A stretch of DNA of 64,000 nt from Callipepla californica brunnescens (taxonomy: Eukaryota; Chordata; Aves; Galliformes; Odontophoridae), in contig JALIRH010000112.1 in the NCBI GenBank assembly GCA_023055505.1, forward strand, positions 217,501-281,500. The letters are read 5' to 3'. The notes under the pieces were generated by a model. It had not been told where the DNA came from. It ran no database searches and saw only the letters and a list, made by a program, of their open reading frames with translations. The translations under genes were made by a program, and so were the position numbers. Positions 1 through 11,026 of this stretch are shown piece by piece. Numbering within the stretch: the stretch's first letter is position 1; every line of letters starts with the position of its first letter.

Positions 1-1353
1 GGGTTAGGTTTAGGGTCAGGTTTGGGGGAGTTTTGGGGTTAGGGTTAGATTTAGGATTAGGGTTAGCAAAAAAGTTGTTTTAGTTTTAGTTTAGGTTAGT
101 GCTAGGATTAGGTTGAGTGTTCTTGTGAAGTTTAGGTTTAGGGTTAGGTTTAGGTTTAGATTGAGGTTTAGGGTAAGGAGTAGGGTTCATTTGACTTTTA
201 GGGTCAGAGTAGAGTTAAGTCGTGTTAGGGTTAAGGTTAAGAACAGGATTCAGATTCCAATTAGGTTTTGGGTTCCTACTAGGGATAGGCCTCAAATTAG
301 TGTTAAGGTTAGGGTTAGGGTTAGGTATAGGGAAAGGGTTAGTGTTAAGGCCAGGGCAAGTGTATGGTTTAGGGTAAAGATTGGATTTAGGGTTAGGTTT
401 AGATGTAGGTTTGGTTTGATCGTTAGGGTGTGAGAAGGCACCGGCCTTGGATTTCATTTGGAGATTGGGTAAGGTTTAGGAATAGGAATAACATCGGTGT
501 TTAAAAGATGATTAGTGTTAGTATTAGGGATAGGGTTACGGTTAGAGTTTAGTTAGGGTTGTTAGTTTTAGAGTGAGGGATAGGGGTATGGTTTGGTCTA
601 GTACTTGGGTTAGGGTTTGGGATAGTCATAGCATTAGTGTTAGGGTTAGGGTTCCGTTAGGGTTGTGGTAATCTGATGCTAGGTGTCGGGATTAGGGTTG
701 TGCTTAAATGTGGGTTTGGTTTGAGGGTCAGAGTTAGGGTTAGGGTAGAGTTAGAATTAGGGTAAGAGTTAGGATTAGGTTTAGGATTAGGATAAAGATT
801 AGGTTAGGATTAGTGTTGGCTTTAGGGTTGTGTCTGGGAGAAGGGTTAGTGTTAGGGATAGACTTAGGGTAAGAGTAAGTGTTAGGAATAGGCATAGGTT
901 TTGGGAAAGTTTCAGAGTTTGGACTGGATTTATGATTAGGGTTAGGGACAAAGATTTTTTGAGATTTGTGATTAGATTTAGGGAGAAAAGTAGGCTGACT
1001 TGTGGTCTTAGCAGTAGGTTTAGGTTTAGGTTTAGGTTTAGGATTCCATTTGTATTTCTTGATCGAGGTTGGGTTAGTTGGAGTGTAAAGGTCAGAGTAG
1101 GGTTAGGCCTTGGGATAGGGTTAAGGTTTGGAATAGGATTAGGATTCAAATGATGTTACGGGTTGGTGTTAGGGTTAGGGAAAGGTTAGGATCAGGGTTG
1201 AGGTCAGGGTTAGGTATAGGAAAAGGGTTAGTGTTAGGGCTAGGGCAATTGGAAGGGTTAGGCTTAGGCTTAGATATTAGGGTTAGGTTTAGGCGGAGGT
1301 TTGGTTGGAGTGTCAGGGTGAGAGAAGGGGTAGGCCTGGGGTTTGGTTTTGGG
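1..1353 (+). repeat. Degenerate telomere-type repeat, TTAGGG strand (copy 1)
   Basis: The stretch is built from variants of TTAGGG (TTAGGT, TTAGGA, TTAGTG, GTTAGGGTT) with few perfect consecutive units. The same block recurs almost base for base at an offset of +4594 (from 4595) and +58721 (from 58722). Open frames in it are arginine/valine- or asparagine/proline-rich translations of the repeat and are not genes. It is interstitial or subtelomeric telomere-derived DNA rather than a functional telomere end. Confidence 0.95.
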
Positions 1354-1544
1354 TTACATCATACAAATCATCACATACATTAGCTGGGGTGGGAGGTGCA
1401 AGGAACAGCCAGCAAAGTGCTGAGTTCATTCCAATCAGAGGACCTGAAGATCGGGTAGCTACTATCAAACCGTTTGTGTTGCCAATTCCGATGATATTTA
1501 TGGGGCCCTGATGTTATGGTTCAGTGGGGAGTCACTATCAAGTC
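1354..1544 (+). pseudogene. ERV protease-end fragment, copy 1
   Basis: This is non-telomeric sequence between a TTAGGG block on the left and a CCCTAA block on the right. It is nearly identical to 5948-6138, where it runs on into retroviral reverse transcriptase, and to 60075-60265. Its translation includes the segment FIPIRGPEDRVATIKPFVLP and then a frame break before a stop, and it sits where the C-terminal part of a retroviral protease should be. The match to the larger ERV ends abruptly after ATCAAGTC at 1544, where CCCTAA-type repeat begins. It is a non-functional remnant carried along in a segmental duplication. Calling it protease rests on its position upstream of RT in the longer copy. 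Confidence 0.75.
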
Positions 1545-3360
1545 CAAACCCAATCCAAACCCCAAACCTACTCCTATTCCTAAACCTTATCTTAACCCTA
1601 AACCAAACCCAAACCCAAGGCCCTCCCCTTCTCTCAGCCTAACACTCAAACTAACCTAAACCCGAAACTAACCCTACATTTATCCTAATCTTATCCATAT
1701 TCTAAGGCCTAACCCTATTCTGACCAGAAAGCTCATGTTGTCTAAAATCTACCCCTTACCTAAAACCTAAATCGACAAAAAAACCTAACCCGAAACCTCA
1801 ACCTAACTCTTCTCCTAACTAGAACACCAGCACTTCACCTTACCCTAACTGGAAACCTAGGACTAAATCCTTACCTTGTCCAGAACCCTATTCCTAACCC
1901 AAACCAGAATTCTAACCTCTACCCTAACCAAAACCCTTCCCCTAAACCTAAACCTAATGCTACCCTCAACCAAACCCTAGCCCTAAATCCTACCCTAAAA
2001 CCAACACCACGTTTAAGCTCAAACCTCAAGCCTCAAAGAAAGCATCAGATTACCGCAGATCTCACCTAACACTAACCCCAATCCAATCCCTACTACTAAC
2101 CCCAAACCCAATCCAAACACCAAAACTATTCCTATTCCTAAACCTAACACTAAGCCAGAACCAAACCCAAGGCCTACCCCTTCTCTCAGCCTGACACTCA
2201 GACTAACCTAGAGCTGAACGCAACGCTAAATCAAATACTAAAACTCACCCTTAGCCAAGGCCCTTTTAGGACCCTTCCCTGGTCCTAAAACTAAAGAGAA
2301 CCCTACCCCTTCCACTAAACCTTCATCTACATCCCTAACCCTTACCCTAAACCTAAATCTACACCAAAACCTAACCCTAACCCTAACATGTCTTCTAACT
2401 GTAAAACTAACGCTTCACCTAACCCGAACTGAAACCCCAGGACTAAACCTTACCTAACACCTAGCTATATTCCTAACCCTATCCTGAAACCTAACGTTAA
2501 CCCTAACCCTAAAAACAACTTGGAACCAAACCCTAACCCTAATCTAACCCTTATCAGAACCCTAAATCTAATCCTAACCGTTACCTCAATTGAACTCCAA
2601 TTCTTCCTGAAATCTAAATGGGACCTTAAAACCAACCCCAGATGGAAGCCCAACCCTAAACCTAACACAAAGCATTAGATTACCACAGCCATCACCTAAC
2701 TCTAACCCCAGCCTTAACGCTAATACTATCCCAAACACTATTCCAATTCCTAAACCCAACACAAACCCAAAAACACAAAGCCTACAATTCTCACAGCCTA
2801 ACACTGAAAGGAAACCTAAATCTTACCCTAACTCTAAAACTAATCCAAAGCATGACCACAATTTAAACTCTAAATCTACCTTCAAACTAAAGCTGACCCT
2901 AACACCAACCTCAAGTAAAAGCCCAACCCTAAGCCTAACACAAAGCATTAGATTACCACAACGCTCACCTAACTTCTAACCCCCACCCTAACACTAATAC
3001 TAAAGCAATCAGATTCCAAATACTAACCCAATTCCTATTCTGAAACCCAAAACTATTCCAAAAACAAACCCAAGGCCTAACCTTTCTCTCACCCTAACAA
3101 TCAAAGAAAACCTATTCCTAAACCTAATCCTAAATCTAGTCCTAACCCTAACCCTCACCCTTAATCTAACCCCAACCCCCACCCAGAAGCTAACACTTAG
3201 CATTGTACAATACCTAAACGTACCCCTAATCCTTATCACTAAACCTAAAAGGAACCTGAAACATAGTGCTAAATCCGAACCCTAACCCTGAAGACTAACG
3301 CTAACAATGAACCAATTCCTATACCTTTTCCTTCCTCCAAATTGATTCCTAGCACTAACC
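1545..3360 (-). repeat. Diverged CCCTAA-type repeat block (copy 1)
   Basis: This block is C-rich (CCTAAACC, CCCAAACC, CCTAACAC) and strongly diverged from CCCTAA. It contains recognisable non-telomeric landmarks such as GCATTAGATTACCACA and CACTTAGCATTGTACAATACC. It is repeated at 60266-62090; its right part (from about 2283) also occurs at 16774-18260 split by an LTR, and its end occurs again at 56107-56400. I see no gene in it. Confidence 0.9.
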
Positions 3361-4445
3361 CTAACCCTACATTAACCCTAACCCTAACCCTAACCCTAAC
3401 CCTAGCCCTAACCTAACTCTAACCCTAACCCTAACCCTAAACCTAATGCTAACCCTTACCCTACCCTAACCCTAACCCTACCATACCCTAACCCTAACCT
3501 ACCCTAACCCTACCCTAACCCTAACCCTAACCCTAATCCTAACCCTAACCCTAACCCTAACCCTAACCTTTACCCTTACCCTAACCCTAGCCTAACCCAA
3601 ACCCTAACCCTAACCCTACCCTAACCCTAACCCTAACCCTAACCCTACCCCTAACCCTACTTTACCCTAACCCTAATCCTAACACTAACTCTAACTTTAT
3701 TCCTTACCCTAACACTAATCCAATCCCGAACCCTAACCCTAATCCTAGCCCTAACTCTAACTTTATTCGTAACCCTACCCCTAATCCAAACAATAACCCT
3801 TACCCTAATCAAACCCTATCCCTATTCCTAACCCTTACCCTAACCGTATCACAATCCCTATCCTAACTCTTACCATAACCCAAACCCTAACCTAACCCTA
3901 ACCCTAACCCTAACCCTATCCCTAACCCTTACCCTAACCCTAACCCTACCCTAACCTTAACTCTACCCTAACCGTATCCCTACCCTAACCCTAACCCTAA
4001 TCCTAGCCCTTACTCTAACTTTATTCCTAACCCTACCCCTGATCCAAACACTAACCCTAACCTTAATGTAACCCTAACCCTATTCCTAACCCTTACCCTA
4101 ACTGTATCCCATTCCCTATCCTAACTCTTACCATAACCCTAACCCTGATGCTAATGCTAACCCTAACCCTGAATCTAACCCTTACCCTAACCCTATCCCT
4201 TACCCAGAAGCTAACACTTAGCGTTGTACAATACCTAACCGTACCCTAACCCTATCCCTAAACCTAAAAGGAACCCAAACTCTAACCCTAAATCTGTCCC
4301 TGAGCCTAACCTTCAACCTTACCCTAACCTTAACCCTAACCCTGTTCCATTCTCTAAACATCTGTAAGCATTACCTTCATCCTAACTCGAACTCTACCCT
4401 AACCCTATCCCTTTGACCCCAACACAAAACCCAGATTGAGCCTGA
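3361..4445 (-). repeat. CCCTAA-rich telomere-like array
   Basis: Near-regular CCCTAA units are interrupted by CCTACCCTAA, CTCTAACTTTATTCC and GTATCACAATCCCTATCC variants. The tract is paralogous to 57700-58590. At about 4446 the strand bias flips to TTAGGG on the plus strand, around CCTAGGTAGCATAAAGTG. No gene is seen. Confidence 0.93.
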
Positions 4446-5947
4446 CCCTAACCTAGGTAGCATAAAGTGTATGTAGGGTGAATTTGAGTTTTAGGGTCAA
4501 AGTTAAATTGTTAGTTTTAGGGTTAGGGTGAAGGATTGCTTTAGTTCTAGTATTAGGGTGTTTGGGGTTAGGGTTAGGGTAAGGATTTTGGAGTGGATTA
4601 GGTTTAGGGTCAGGTTTGGGGGAGTTTTGGGGTTAGGGTTAGATTTAGGATTAGGGTTAGCAAAAAAGTTGTTTTAGTTTTAGTTTAGGTTAGTGCTAGG
4701 ATTAGGTTGAGTGTTCTTGTGAAGTTTAGGTTTAGGGTTAGGTTTAGGTTTAGATTGAGGTTTAGGGTAAGGAGTAGGGTTCATTTGACTTTTAGGGTCA
4801 GAGTAGAGTTAAGTCGTGTTAGGGTTAAGGTTAAGAACAGGATTCAGATTCCAATTAGGTTTTGGGTTCCTACTAGGGATAGGCCTCAAATTAGTGTTAA
4901 GGTTAGGGTTAGGGTTAGGTATAGGGAAAGGGTTAGTGTTAAGGCCAGGGCAAGTGTATGGTTTAGGGTAAAGATTGGATTTAGGGTTAGGTTTAGATGT
5001 AGGTTTGGTTTGATCGTTAGGGTGTGAGAAGGCACCGGCCTTGGATTTCATTTGGAGATTGGGTAAGGTTTAGGAATAGGAATAACATTGGTGTTTAAAA
5101 GATGATTAGTGTTAGTATTAGGGATAGGGTTACGGTTAGAGTTTAGTTAGGGTTGTTAGTTTTAGAGTGAGGGATAGGGGTATGGTTTGGTCTAGTACTT
5201 GGGTTAGGGTTTGGGATAGTCATAGCATTAGTGTTAGGGTTAGGGTTCCGTTAGGGTTGTGGTAATCTGATGCTAGGTGTCGGGATTAGGGTTGTGCTTA
5301 AATGTGGGTTTGGTTTGAGGGTCAGAGTTAGGGTTAGGGTAGAGTTAGAATTAGGGTAAGAGTTAGGATTAGGTTTAGGATTAGGATAAAGATTAGGTTA
5401 GGATTAGTGTTGGCTTTAGGGTTGTGTCTGGGAGAAGGGTTAGTGTTAGGGATAGACTTAGGGTAAGAGTAAGTGTTAGGGATAGGCATAGGTTTTGGGA
5501 AAGTTTCAGAGTTTGGACTGGATTTATGATTAGGGTTAGGGTCAAAGATTTTTTGAGATTTGTGATTAGATTTAGGGAGAAAAGTAGGCTGACTTGTGGT
5601 GTTAGCAGTAGGTTTAGGTTTAGGTTTAGGTTTAGGATTCCATTTGTATTTCTTGATCGAGGTTGGGTTAGTTGGAGTGTAAAGGTCAGAGTAGGGTTAG
5701 GCCTTGGGATAGGGTTAAGGTTTGGAATAGGATTAGGATTCAAATGATGTTACGGGTTGGTGTTAGGGTTAGGGAAAGGTTAGGATCAGGGTTGAGGTCA
5801 GGGTTAGGTATAGGAAAAGGGTTAGTGTTAGGGCTAGGGCAATTGGAAGGGTTAGGCTTAGGCTTAGATATTAGGGTTAGGTTTAGGCGGAGGTTTGGTT
5901 CGAGTGTCAGGGTGAGAGAAGGGGTAGGCCTGGGGTTTGGTTTTGGG
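4446..5947 (+). repeat. Degenerate telomere-type repeat, TTAGGG strand (copy 2)
   Basis: This is a second copy of the opening block (positions 1-1353 correspond to 4595-5947) with scattered substitutions. An extra left part, 4446-4594, is also present at 58590-58721. It ends where the endogenous retrovirus begins. No gene is seen. Confidence 0.93.
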
Positions 5948-6138
5948 TTACATCATACAAATCATCCCATACATTAGCTGGGGTGGGTGGTGCAAGGAAC
6001 AGCCAGCAAAGTGCTGAGTTCATTCCAATCAGAGGACCTGAAGATCGGGTAGCTACTATCAAACCGTTTGTGTTGCCAATTCCGATGATATTTATGGGGC
6101 CCTGATGTTATGGTTCAGTGGGGAGTCACTATCAAGTC
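5948..6138 (+). pseudogene. ERV protease C-terminal part, copy 2
   Basis: Here the fragment is in its native context, running directly into RT. Reading frame 1 gives the segment FIPIRGPEDRVATIKPFVLP, followed by an in-frame TGA at 6103; continuation lies in a shifted frame. The DTG active-site end of the protease is absent, so no enzyme could be made. This copy shows that the isolated scraps elsewhere in the window are retroviral. Confidence 0.75.
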
Positions 6139-6900
6139 AGATTTTCGGGAGGGGCCATTGAGAGGTGCGACGCCCTTAAGCTAATATGGAAAACAGATAC
6201 CCCTAGATGGGTGGATCAATGGCCCCTTCCGCTAGAAAAACTTGGCGCCCTCCAAGACTTGGTAGCGGAACAATTAGCAAAAGGACATACTGTACCTCCA
6301 CTAATCCTTGGAACTCACCTGGATTTGTCATTAAGAAACAAACTGGTCAATGGCGCTTGTTCCATGACCTCAGAAAAATGAATGATGCTCTGGAAAATAT
6401 GGGAGCCCTTCAACCAGGCCTCCTGTCACCCACTATGATTCCCCGAGACTGGCATTTGACTGGCACTGATCTTCAAGACTGCTTTTTTAATAGTCCATTA
6501 CACCCTGAGGATGCCCCTCCATTTGCTTTTTCAGTTCCAAGCATCAACATGCAAGCCCCGTTGCAGAGATACCAGTGGGTTGTGCTGCCACAAGGAATGA
6601 AAAATAGCCCCACCATTTGTCAGTGGTATGTAGCTAAAGTGCTTAGCCCCATTCCAGACACAATGCCAAATGTTTGATCGTATCATTAGATGGACGACAT
6701 CTTAGTGGCCGCGCAACATCACGAGATCATGGAGGAAGCAGTAGCCCTCCTTACAACTGCTGTTAATTCGGCAGGTTTCTGTATTGCGCCTGAAAAAATG
6801 CAGAAAACATCACCATGGAAATATTTAGGCTGGTGCATCAGAGCCCAGACTATCATTCCCTAGCCCTTACAAAGACAAACTGATGTGAAAAATTGACACG
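6139..6900 (+). pseudogene. ERV reverse transcriptase (pol), broken
   Basis: The RT begins with the conserved stretch TDTPRWVDQWPLPLEKL in frame 1, then shifts by one frame near 6295 and continues with WRLFHDLRKMND, PRDWHLTGTDLQDCFF (first catalytic aspartate region) and VLPQGMKNSPTICQW. After a stop near 6675, the active-site box reads stop-M-D-D at 6687-6698: the tyrosine codon of the YMDD motif is replaced by TAG. At least two frameshifts and several stops are present, so the enzyme is inactive. The motifs are typical of class II (alpha/beta) retroviral RT. Confidence 0.9.
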
Positions 6901-7898
6901 ATGTACAAAAATGGTTGGGATCAATTAACTGGGTCTGAGCGCTCTTGGGTATCTCTAATGCAGACTTGTATCCTCTTTTGGAACTACTGAAAGGGGATTC
7001 TGATTTACACTCTCCCTGCCGTCTTGGCTCTGAAGTGGCTAGTGCCTTGCAAAAAGTTGCTGCAGCTAGCACTAACAGACAAGCTCATCGGTGTGCCCCG
7101 GAGTTACCTTTTTTTCTAATGATCCTCAACCCTGCTCGACAACCTCATGCGCTAATTTTTCAGTGGGATTTTCAAAGGCCAGACCCACTATGAATTATTG
7201 AATGGATTTTTTTGCCAAACCAGTTGACAAAGACAATCCTGACACAGCATGAGATGTTTGCTTCCCTGAGAATCAAAGCTAGGCAGCGCTTGCTGATGTT
7301 ATCAGGGGTAGACTTTTCCTCTAGTTGTTTACCTGTGACAAATGTGTATTTACAATGGCTTGATCAGCAAGCAGATGCCTTTAGCATGGCATTGGCAAGC
7401 TATACAGGCAGCCTTACTTCCCACGCACCGTCACACAAGCTATTGAACCTCAATGTTCACTTCACATCCACACCAAAAAGAAGTGATCAGCTGCTGCAGG
7501 CCCTTACCAGATTACGGATGGGTCTGGAAGATCACACAAATCAGTTATTTGATGGTGGGATAATCAACAGAAGCAATGGGATTCGGATATTGAAATTGTT
7601 TCTGGTTCTCCACAAATAGTGGAACCAGCTGCTGTTGTCCGAGTTTTTTGGAAATGGTCCACACCTTTCAATCCTATTACCGACTCAGCTTCTGTTGCAG
7701 GAATTGTTCAGCGAGCAGAAGCATCCATATTACGCAATATTTCTCACTCTTCATTGTTTATTTTGTTCCAGGAACTTTTTTTTTTTTAGACTCCCGCACT
7801 CATCCTTATTTTGTAATGCACATCCGCTCACACACATCTTTACCTGGTTTCACGGCAGAAGGGAATCTCAAGCTGATATGTCCGTGTTTTACCAGACC
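6901..7898 (+). pseudogene. ERV RT connection / RNase H region, broken
   Basis: The segment between RT and integrase contains open pieces at 6945-7193 and 7212-7619. These read as the RT thumb/connection (GISNADLYPLLELLKGDSDL) and a poorly preserved RNase H-like part. A T-rich tract at 7770-7788 and multiple stops interrupt it. Assignment rests mainly on its position between RT and integrase; I could not pick out all RNase H catalytic residues. Confidence 0.6.
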
Positions 7899-8746
7899 GA
7901 ATAGCGCAAGCTAAACTTAGCCACTCCTTCTTTCATCAGAATGCTGGAGGTCTTAAACGACAGTCTGGGCTTACCTCCCAACAAGCATCAAACATTACAG
8001 CGGTATGTCCCGACTGCCAGAGGCATTCTTTCCCATCAATAGCAGGGGGGGGTAACCCCAGAGATCTGCAGAGCCTCCAGCTATGGCAAATGGATGTCAC
8101 ACATTACCCATGGTTTGGTAAGCTGAAATATACACATTCCTCGATTGATACTTTTTCCGGAGCTTTATTTTCCTCTTGTCATACAGGAGAAAAGGCACGA
8201 GATGTTCGCAAGCGTTTGCTGCGTGCTTTTGCTACATTAGGTATCCCTTCCCAATTAAAAACAGATCATGGTCCTGCATATACCTCTGCTGCGACAAAAG
8301 CCTTCCTGGATTCTTGGGGCATTATGCACATCACCGCGATCCCTCATTCCCCTCCAGGTCAATTGAGCGGTCACACCAATCTTTAAAGCGTCTATTAGCA
8401 CAACAGAAAGGGGGAATGGGAGCTTCCCCTCCTGAGGAGCGACTACATAAAGCTCTTTATGTTTTCACTTTTTGAATTCTTCTCTGCTAGATACCAATCC
8501 CCCGATAGTCCGACATTTTAGTTCGAATATCACATTGGAAAGAAGAATCAAGGCTCCGGTGTTGATTCGCCACCCAGAAACAGGTATGATAATGGGGCCA
8601 TATCCTCTTGTCACATGGGGGAGAGGTTATGCTTGTGTCTCCACAGGAAAAGGCCCCAGGTGGATTCCTGCGAAGAACGTGAAACCATACCGCGAGGAAC
8701 AGACTTGGTCGACAACAGATGAAAACACAACCAAGGAAGGATGAGA
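7899..8746 (+). pseudogene. ERV integrase, broken
   Basis: The zinc-binding N-terminal domain is visible as HX3H (HSFFH at 7922-7936) and CX2C (CPDC near 8006-8017). The catalytic core follows with the first aspartate in WQMDVTHY (8093-8095) and the second in KTDHGPAY (8264-8266). The glutamate in SIERSHQSLK (8365-8367) is in a shifted frame, consistent with a D,D35E enzyme carrying a frameshift near 8355. The C-terminal DNA-binding domain is open at 8472-8746 (VLIRHPETGMIMGPYPLVTW, then WIPAKNVKPY) and ends in TGA. At least two frame changes separate the domains, so it is not functional. Confidence 0.9.
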
Positions 8747-8767
8747 CCAGCTACTGTATGGACTTGA

Positions 8768-9904
8768 CTTCTTGAAATTTCAGGACTCTCTACTGGTTTT
8801 ATTACCCTCCCAAAAACGAATGTGTGGCTTACACTTGCTAATATTACTCATCAGGAAACACTTTGCTTAGCCACTGCAACTGCACAAAATCCCTTCTCTA
8901 CCCGCTTGGTGGGCTTTCCCATAGACGAGTGGCCAATCCCTGGTCCCTCACGAGCAATCTTTACTGGCACAAATTCAGTAGATAATTGGGATGGACGGGT
9001 TCCATATCTTCCGTCTGCCAAATTAGAGCCACAAGAAATAGATTTCTTAGGATCTATAAAAATGGACTTCTGCCTGAGATTCCATTCTACTGGAAAAAAT
9101 AAAACCAAACTATGGGATGTCAGTCCCGTAGACGCAGCCATCAATAACCAAACTCTGTGGTGTAATTACACCTCACCCAGCCTTTCAAAATCAGTAAATG
9201 CTCCTTTACAGTTACCAGATGGAGTTTTCCGTAGTTGCGCTGACCGGGCATGGCCTGCCATTCCTTCTTACATTAGAGGTGGGCCATGTAGTCTCGGGCG
9301 TTTAACCATCCTTACCCGAAATGAGACAACTGTCTTGCAATGGAGAAAGAAAGATTCTCACCACCGTTTTAGGAGAATGACCCACACCTTCAGATCAGAT
9401 TGTGATGATAACATGAAGTTTTGGAACAGGGAGACCATAGGAGCCGTTTCCTTTTTCACACCGCAGGTTGCTGTTGCTAAAGCTTTGGCAACACTGAACA
9501 AACTGGGTTCTTGCTTAGCAAAACAAGGAAATGCCACTAGTTTAGCTTTAACAGGTCTTTTACTTGATGCGGACAGTGTCAGACATGCTGCGCCACAAAA
9601 TTGCGCTGCTACTGATTTCCTACTTCTGGCGCAAGGCCATGGCTGGGAGGATTTCGAAGGAATGTGCTGCATGAACCTGTCAGAACATTCCGTTTCAATT
9701 CAAGCAAGTATCAAGACCATACAGGATGGAGTGAAGAAACTGCAGGAACAGAGGGATTGGGACTGGTTGGACAAATTATTCTCGGGATGGGGGTCTCACC
9801 GGATGGCTCCACAGTATCTTAAAAATGATGTGCTACATTGCGATGATCGTTGTAACGCTTTTGCTGTTACTTCCTTGCATTTTACAATGTGCGCAAAAAG
9901 ATGA
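8768..9904 (+). pseudogene. ERV env, long open frame with frameshifted membrane anchor
   Basis: The frame is open from 8768, after an upstream TGA and a possible splice acceptor (TTTCAG ending at 8782), and no ATG is needed if env is spliced. The surface part has several N-glycosylation sites (for example NIT near 8840). A basic stretch (RFRR near 9366) marks the likely surface/transmembrane boundary. A heptad-like segment and the GMCC pair of the transmembrane subunit follow near 9661-9672; the residue expected to be the first cysteine of a CX6CC motif is tryptophan. The hydrophobic anchor is readable only in another frame at about 9820-9900, so the main frame ends without an anchor. It is the least decayed gene of this element. 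Confidence 0.8.
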
Positions 9905-9950
9905 TTGACAATGCTACAAAGAAAATATTCATAACAGAAAGGGGGAGAAG

Positions 9951-10317
9951 TGGGTGATGGCAAAAGTGGGAGTCAGACGGAACTGTTAGCTAAGCAGGAA
10001 TCAGGCCATAAACCTTGGACGTAGGCTGTGTAAAGATAAGCTGATAAGCTTGAGACAACCATGTCTAAGGAGTGAAAAGAAACAGAAGACAGTAATGGAT
10101 AGCAATAAGAAACTGTTTGTTTAGATGACTAGGAGTGTTTTATATTCTTGACCTGTTAACACTGAGGAGTGTAAATTCCCTCAATTAGATCCTTGTAGCT
10201 TCCCCCAGTTAGATCCTAACACACACTGCTTCTCTGTCTATCTAAGCTTTGAGTTGTTGCTTAAGAAATGGAACATTAGCTAGCATCAAGCTGGGTTCCC
10301 GACCCTTCATTGTAACA
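9951..10317 (+). mobile_element. ERV 3' LTR (edges approximate)
   Basis: A polypurine tract (AGAAAGGGGGAGAAG, ending at 9950) directly precedes TGGGTGATGG, and the non-repetitive sequence ends in TTGTAACA at 10317, where the minisatellite starts. A TATA-like TTTTATATTC lies near 10138. No clear AATAAA was found. An alternative left edge is TGTTAGC at 9984, which pairs better with the TAACA end. No matching 5' LTR exists in the window, so the borders cannot be proved. Confidence 0.65.
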
Positions 10318-10451
10318 GTCTGTGGGTCTCTCTGGGTCCCGCTATGGGTCCCAATATGGTTTGCTGTGGGTCACTGTGGGTCCTGCTATGGGTCGCTGTG
10401 GGTCTCTATATGCCCCAGGAGATCCCTAAGGGGCTGCAGTTCCCCTCCACG

Positions 10452-10472
10452 CCACCAGGGGAGGGGGCGCTC
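10452..10472 (+). promoter_or_regulatory. CTCF-like core, variant 1 (interrupted)
   Basis: The core reads CCACCAGGGG, then AGGGGGCGCTC, as if a few bases were inserted into the CCACCAGGGGGCGC motif. It lies in the same GGGGCTGCAGTTCCCC context as the better matches downstream. Binding is doubtful. Confidence 0.35.
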
Positions 10473-10763
10473 TCACGTGATGTCTCTGTGCCTTCCTATT
10501 GCTCTCTGAGGTTTTCTATGGGTCGCTGTGGGTCCCGGCATGGGTTGCTTTGGGTCAAGCTGTGGGTCACTGTGGGTCGCTGTGGGTCTCGCTATGGGTC
10601 ACTGTGGGTTGCTGTGGTTTGCTATGAGTCTCTATGGGTTGCTGTGGGTCGCTGTGGGTCACGCTATGGGTCCCAATAGGGTTTGCTGTGGGTCGGTGTG
10701 GGTCCTGCTATGGGTCTCTACGTGCCCCAGGAGATCCCTAAGGGGCTGCAGTTCCCCTTCACG

Positions 10764-10779
10764 CCACCAGAGGGAGCTC
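10764..10779 (+). promoter_or_regulatory. CTCF-like core, variant 2
   Basis: CCACCAGAGGGAGCTC keeps CCACCAG-GGG but replaces the GGCGC part with GAGC. The context is the same as for the other motifs in the array. It is a weak match. Confidence 0.4.
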
Positions 10780-11010
10780 TCACATGATGTCGCTGTGTCT
10801 CTACGGCTTCCTATTGCTCTCTGTGTTTTCCTATTGGGCGCTATGTGTCGCTATGGGTCCCAATATGCTTCGCTGTGGGTTACTGTGGGTCACTGTGGAT
10901 CGCTATGGGTTGCTATGGATCGCTTTGGTTTGCTGTGGGTCCTGCTATGGGTCTCTGTGGGTCTCTAAGGTTCCCAATGCATCCCTAAGGGGCTGCAGTT
11001 CCCCTCCACG

Positions 11011-11026
11011 CCACCAGGGGGCGCTC
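11011..11026 (+). promoter_or_regulatory. CTCF-like core, canonical (unit 1)
   Basis: CCACCAGGGGGCGCTC matches the vertebrate CTCF core consensus as I know it (CCASYAGRKGGCRS). It is followed by TCACGTAATG and preceded by GGGGCTGCAGTTCCCCTCCACG, the same context as the copies one period downstream. Actual binding is inferred from the motif. Confidence 0.65.

Larger units (their letters stand above)
5948..10317 (+). mobile_element. 5'-truncated alpharetrovirus-like endogenous retrovirus
   Basis: In order, the element contains a protease tail, reverse transcriptase, RNase H/connection, integrase, env and a single 3' LTR. The 5' LTR, leader, gag and most of protease are missing; the left edge lies directly against TTAGGG-type repeat. 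The gene order, RT and integrase motifs, and an env with a CC pair in the transmembrane subunit resemble class II avian elements of the alpharetrovirus/EAV kind; this is recognition from memory, not a search. Every coding domain carries stops or frameshifts, so it is an old, inactive copy. Its 191-bp left end is duplicated at 1354-1544 and 60075-60265. Confidence 0.85.

Noticed and set aside
113..433. Arginine/valine-rich open frame, present three times in the window
   Set aside because: It is the translation of TTAGGG-variant repeat; conservation among copies reflects segmental duplication of DNA, not coding selection.
3361..4445. True telomere end
   Set aside because: Units are degenerate, strand orientation flips several times, and unique sequence lies on both sides.
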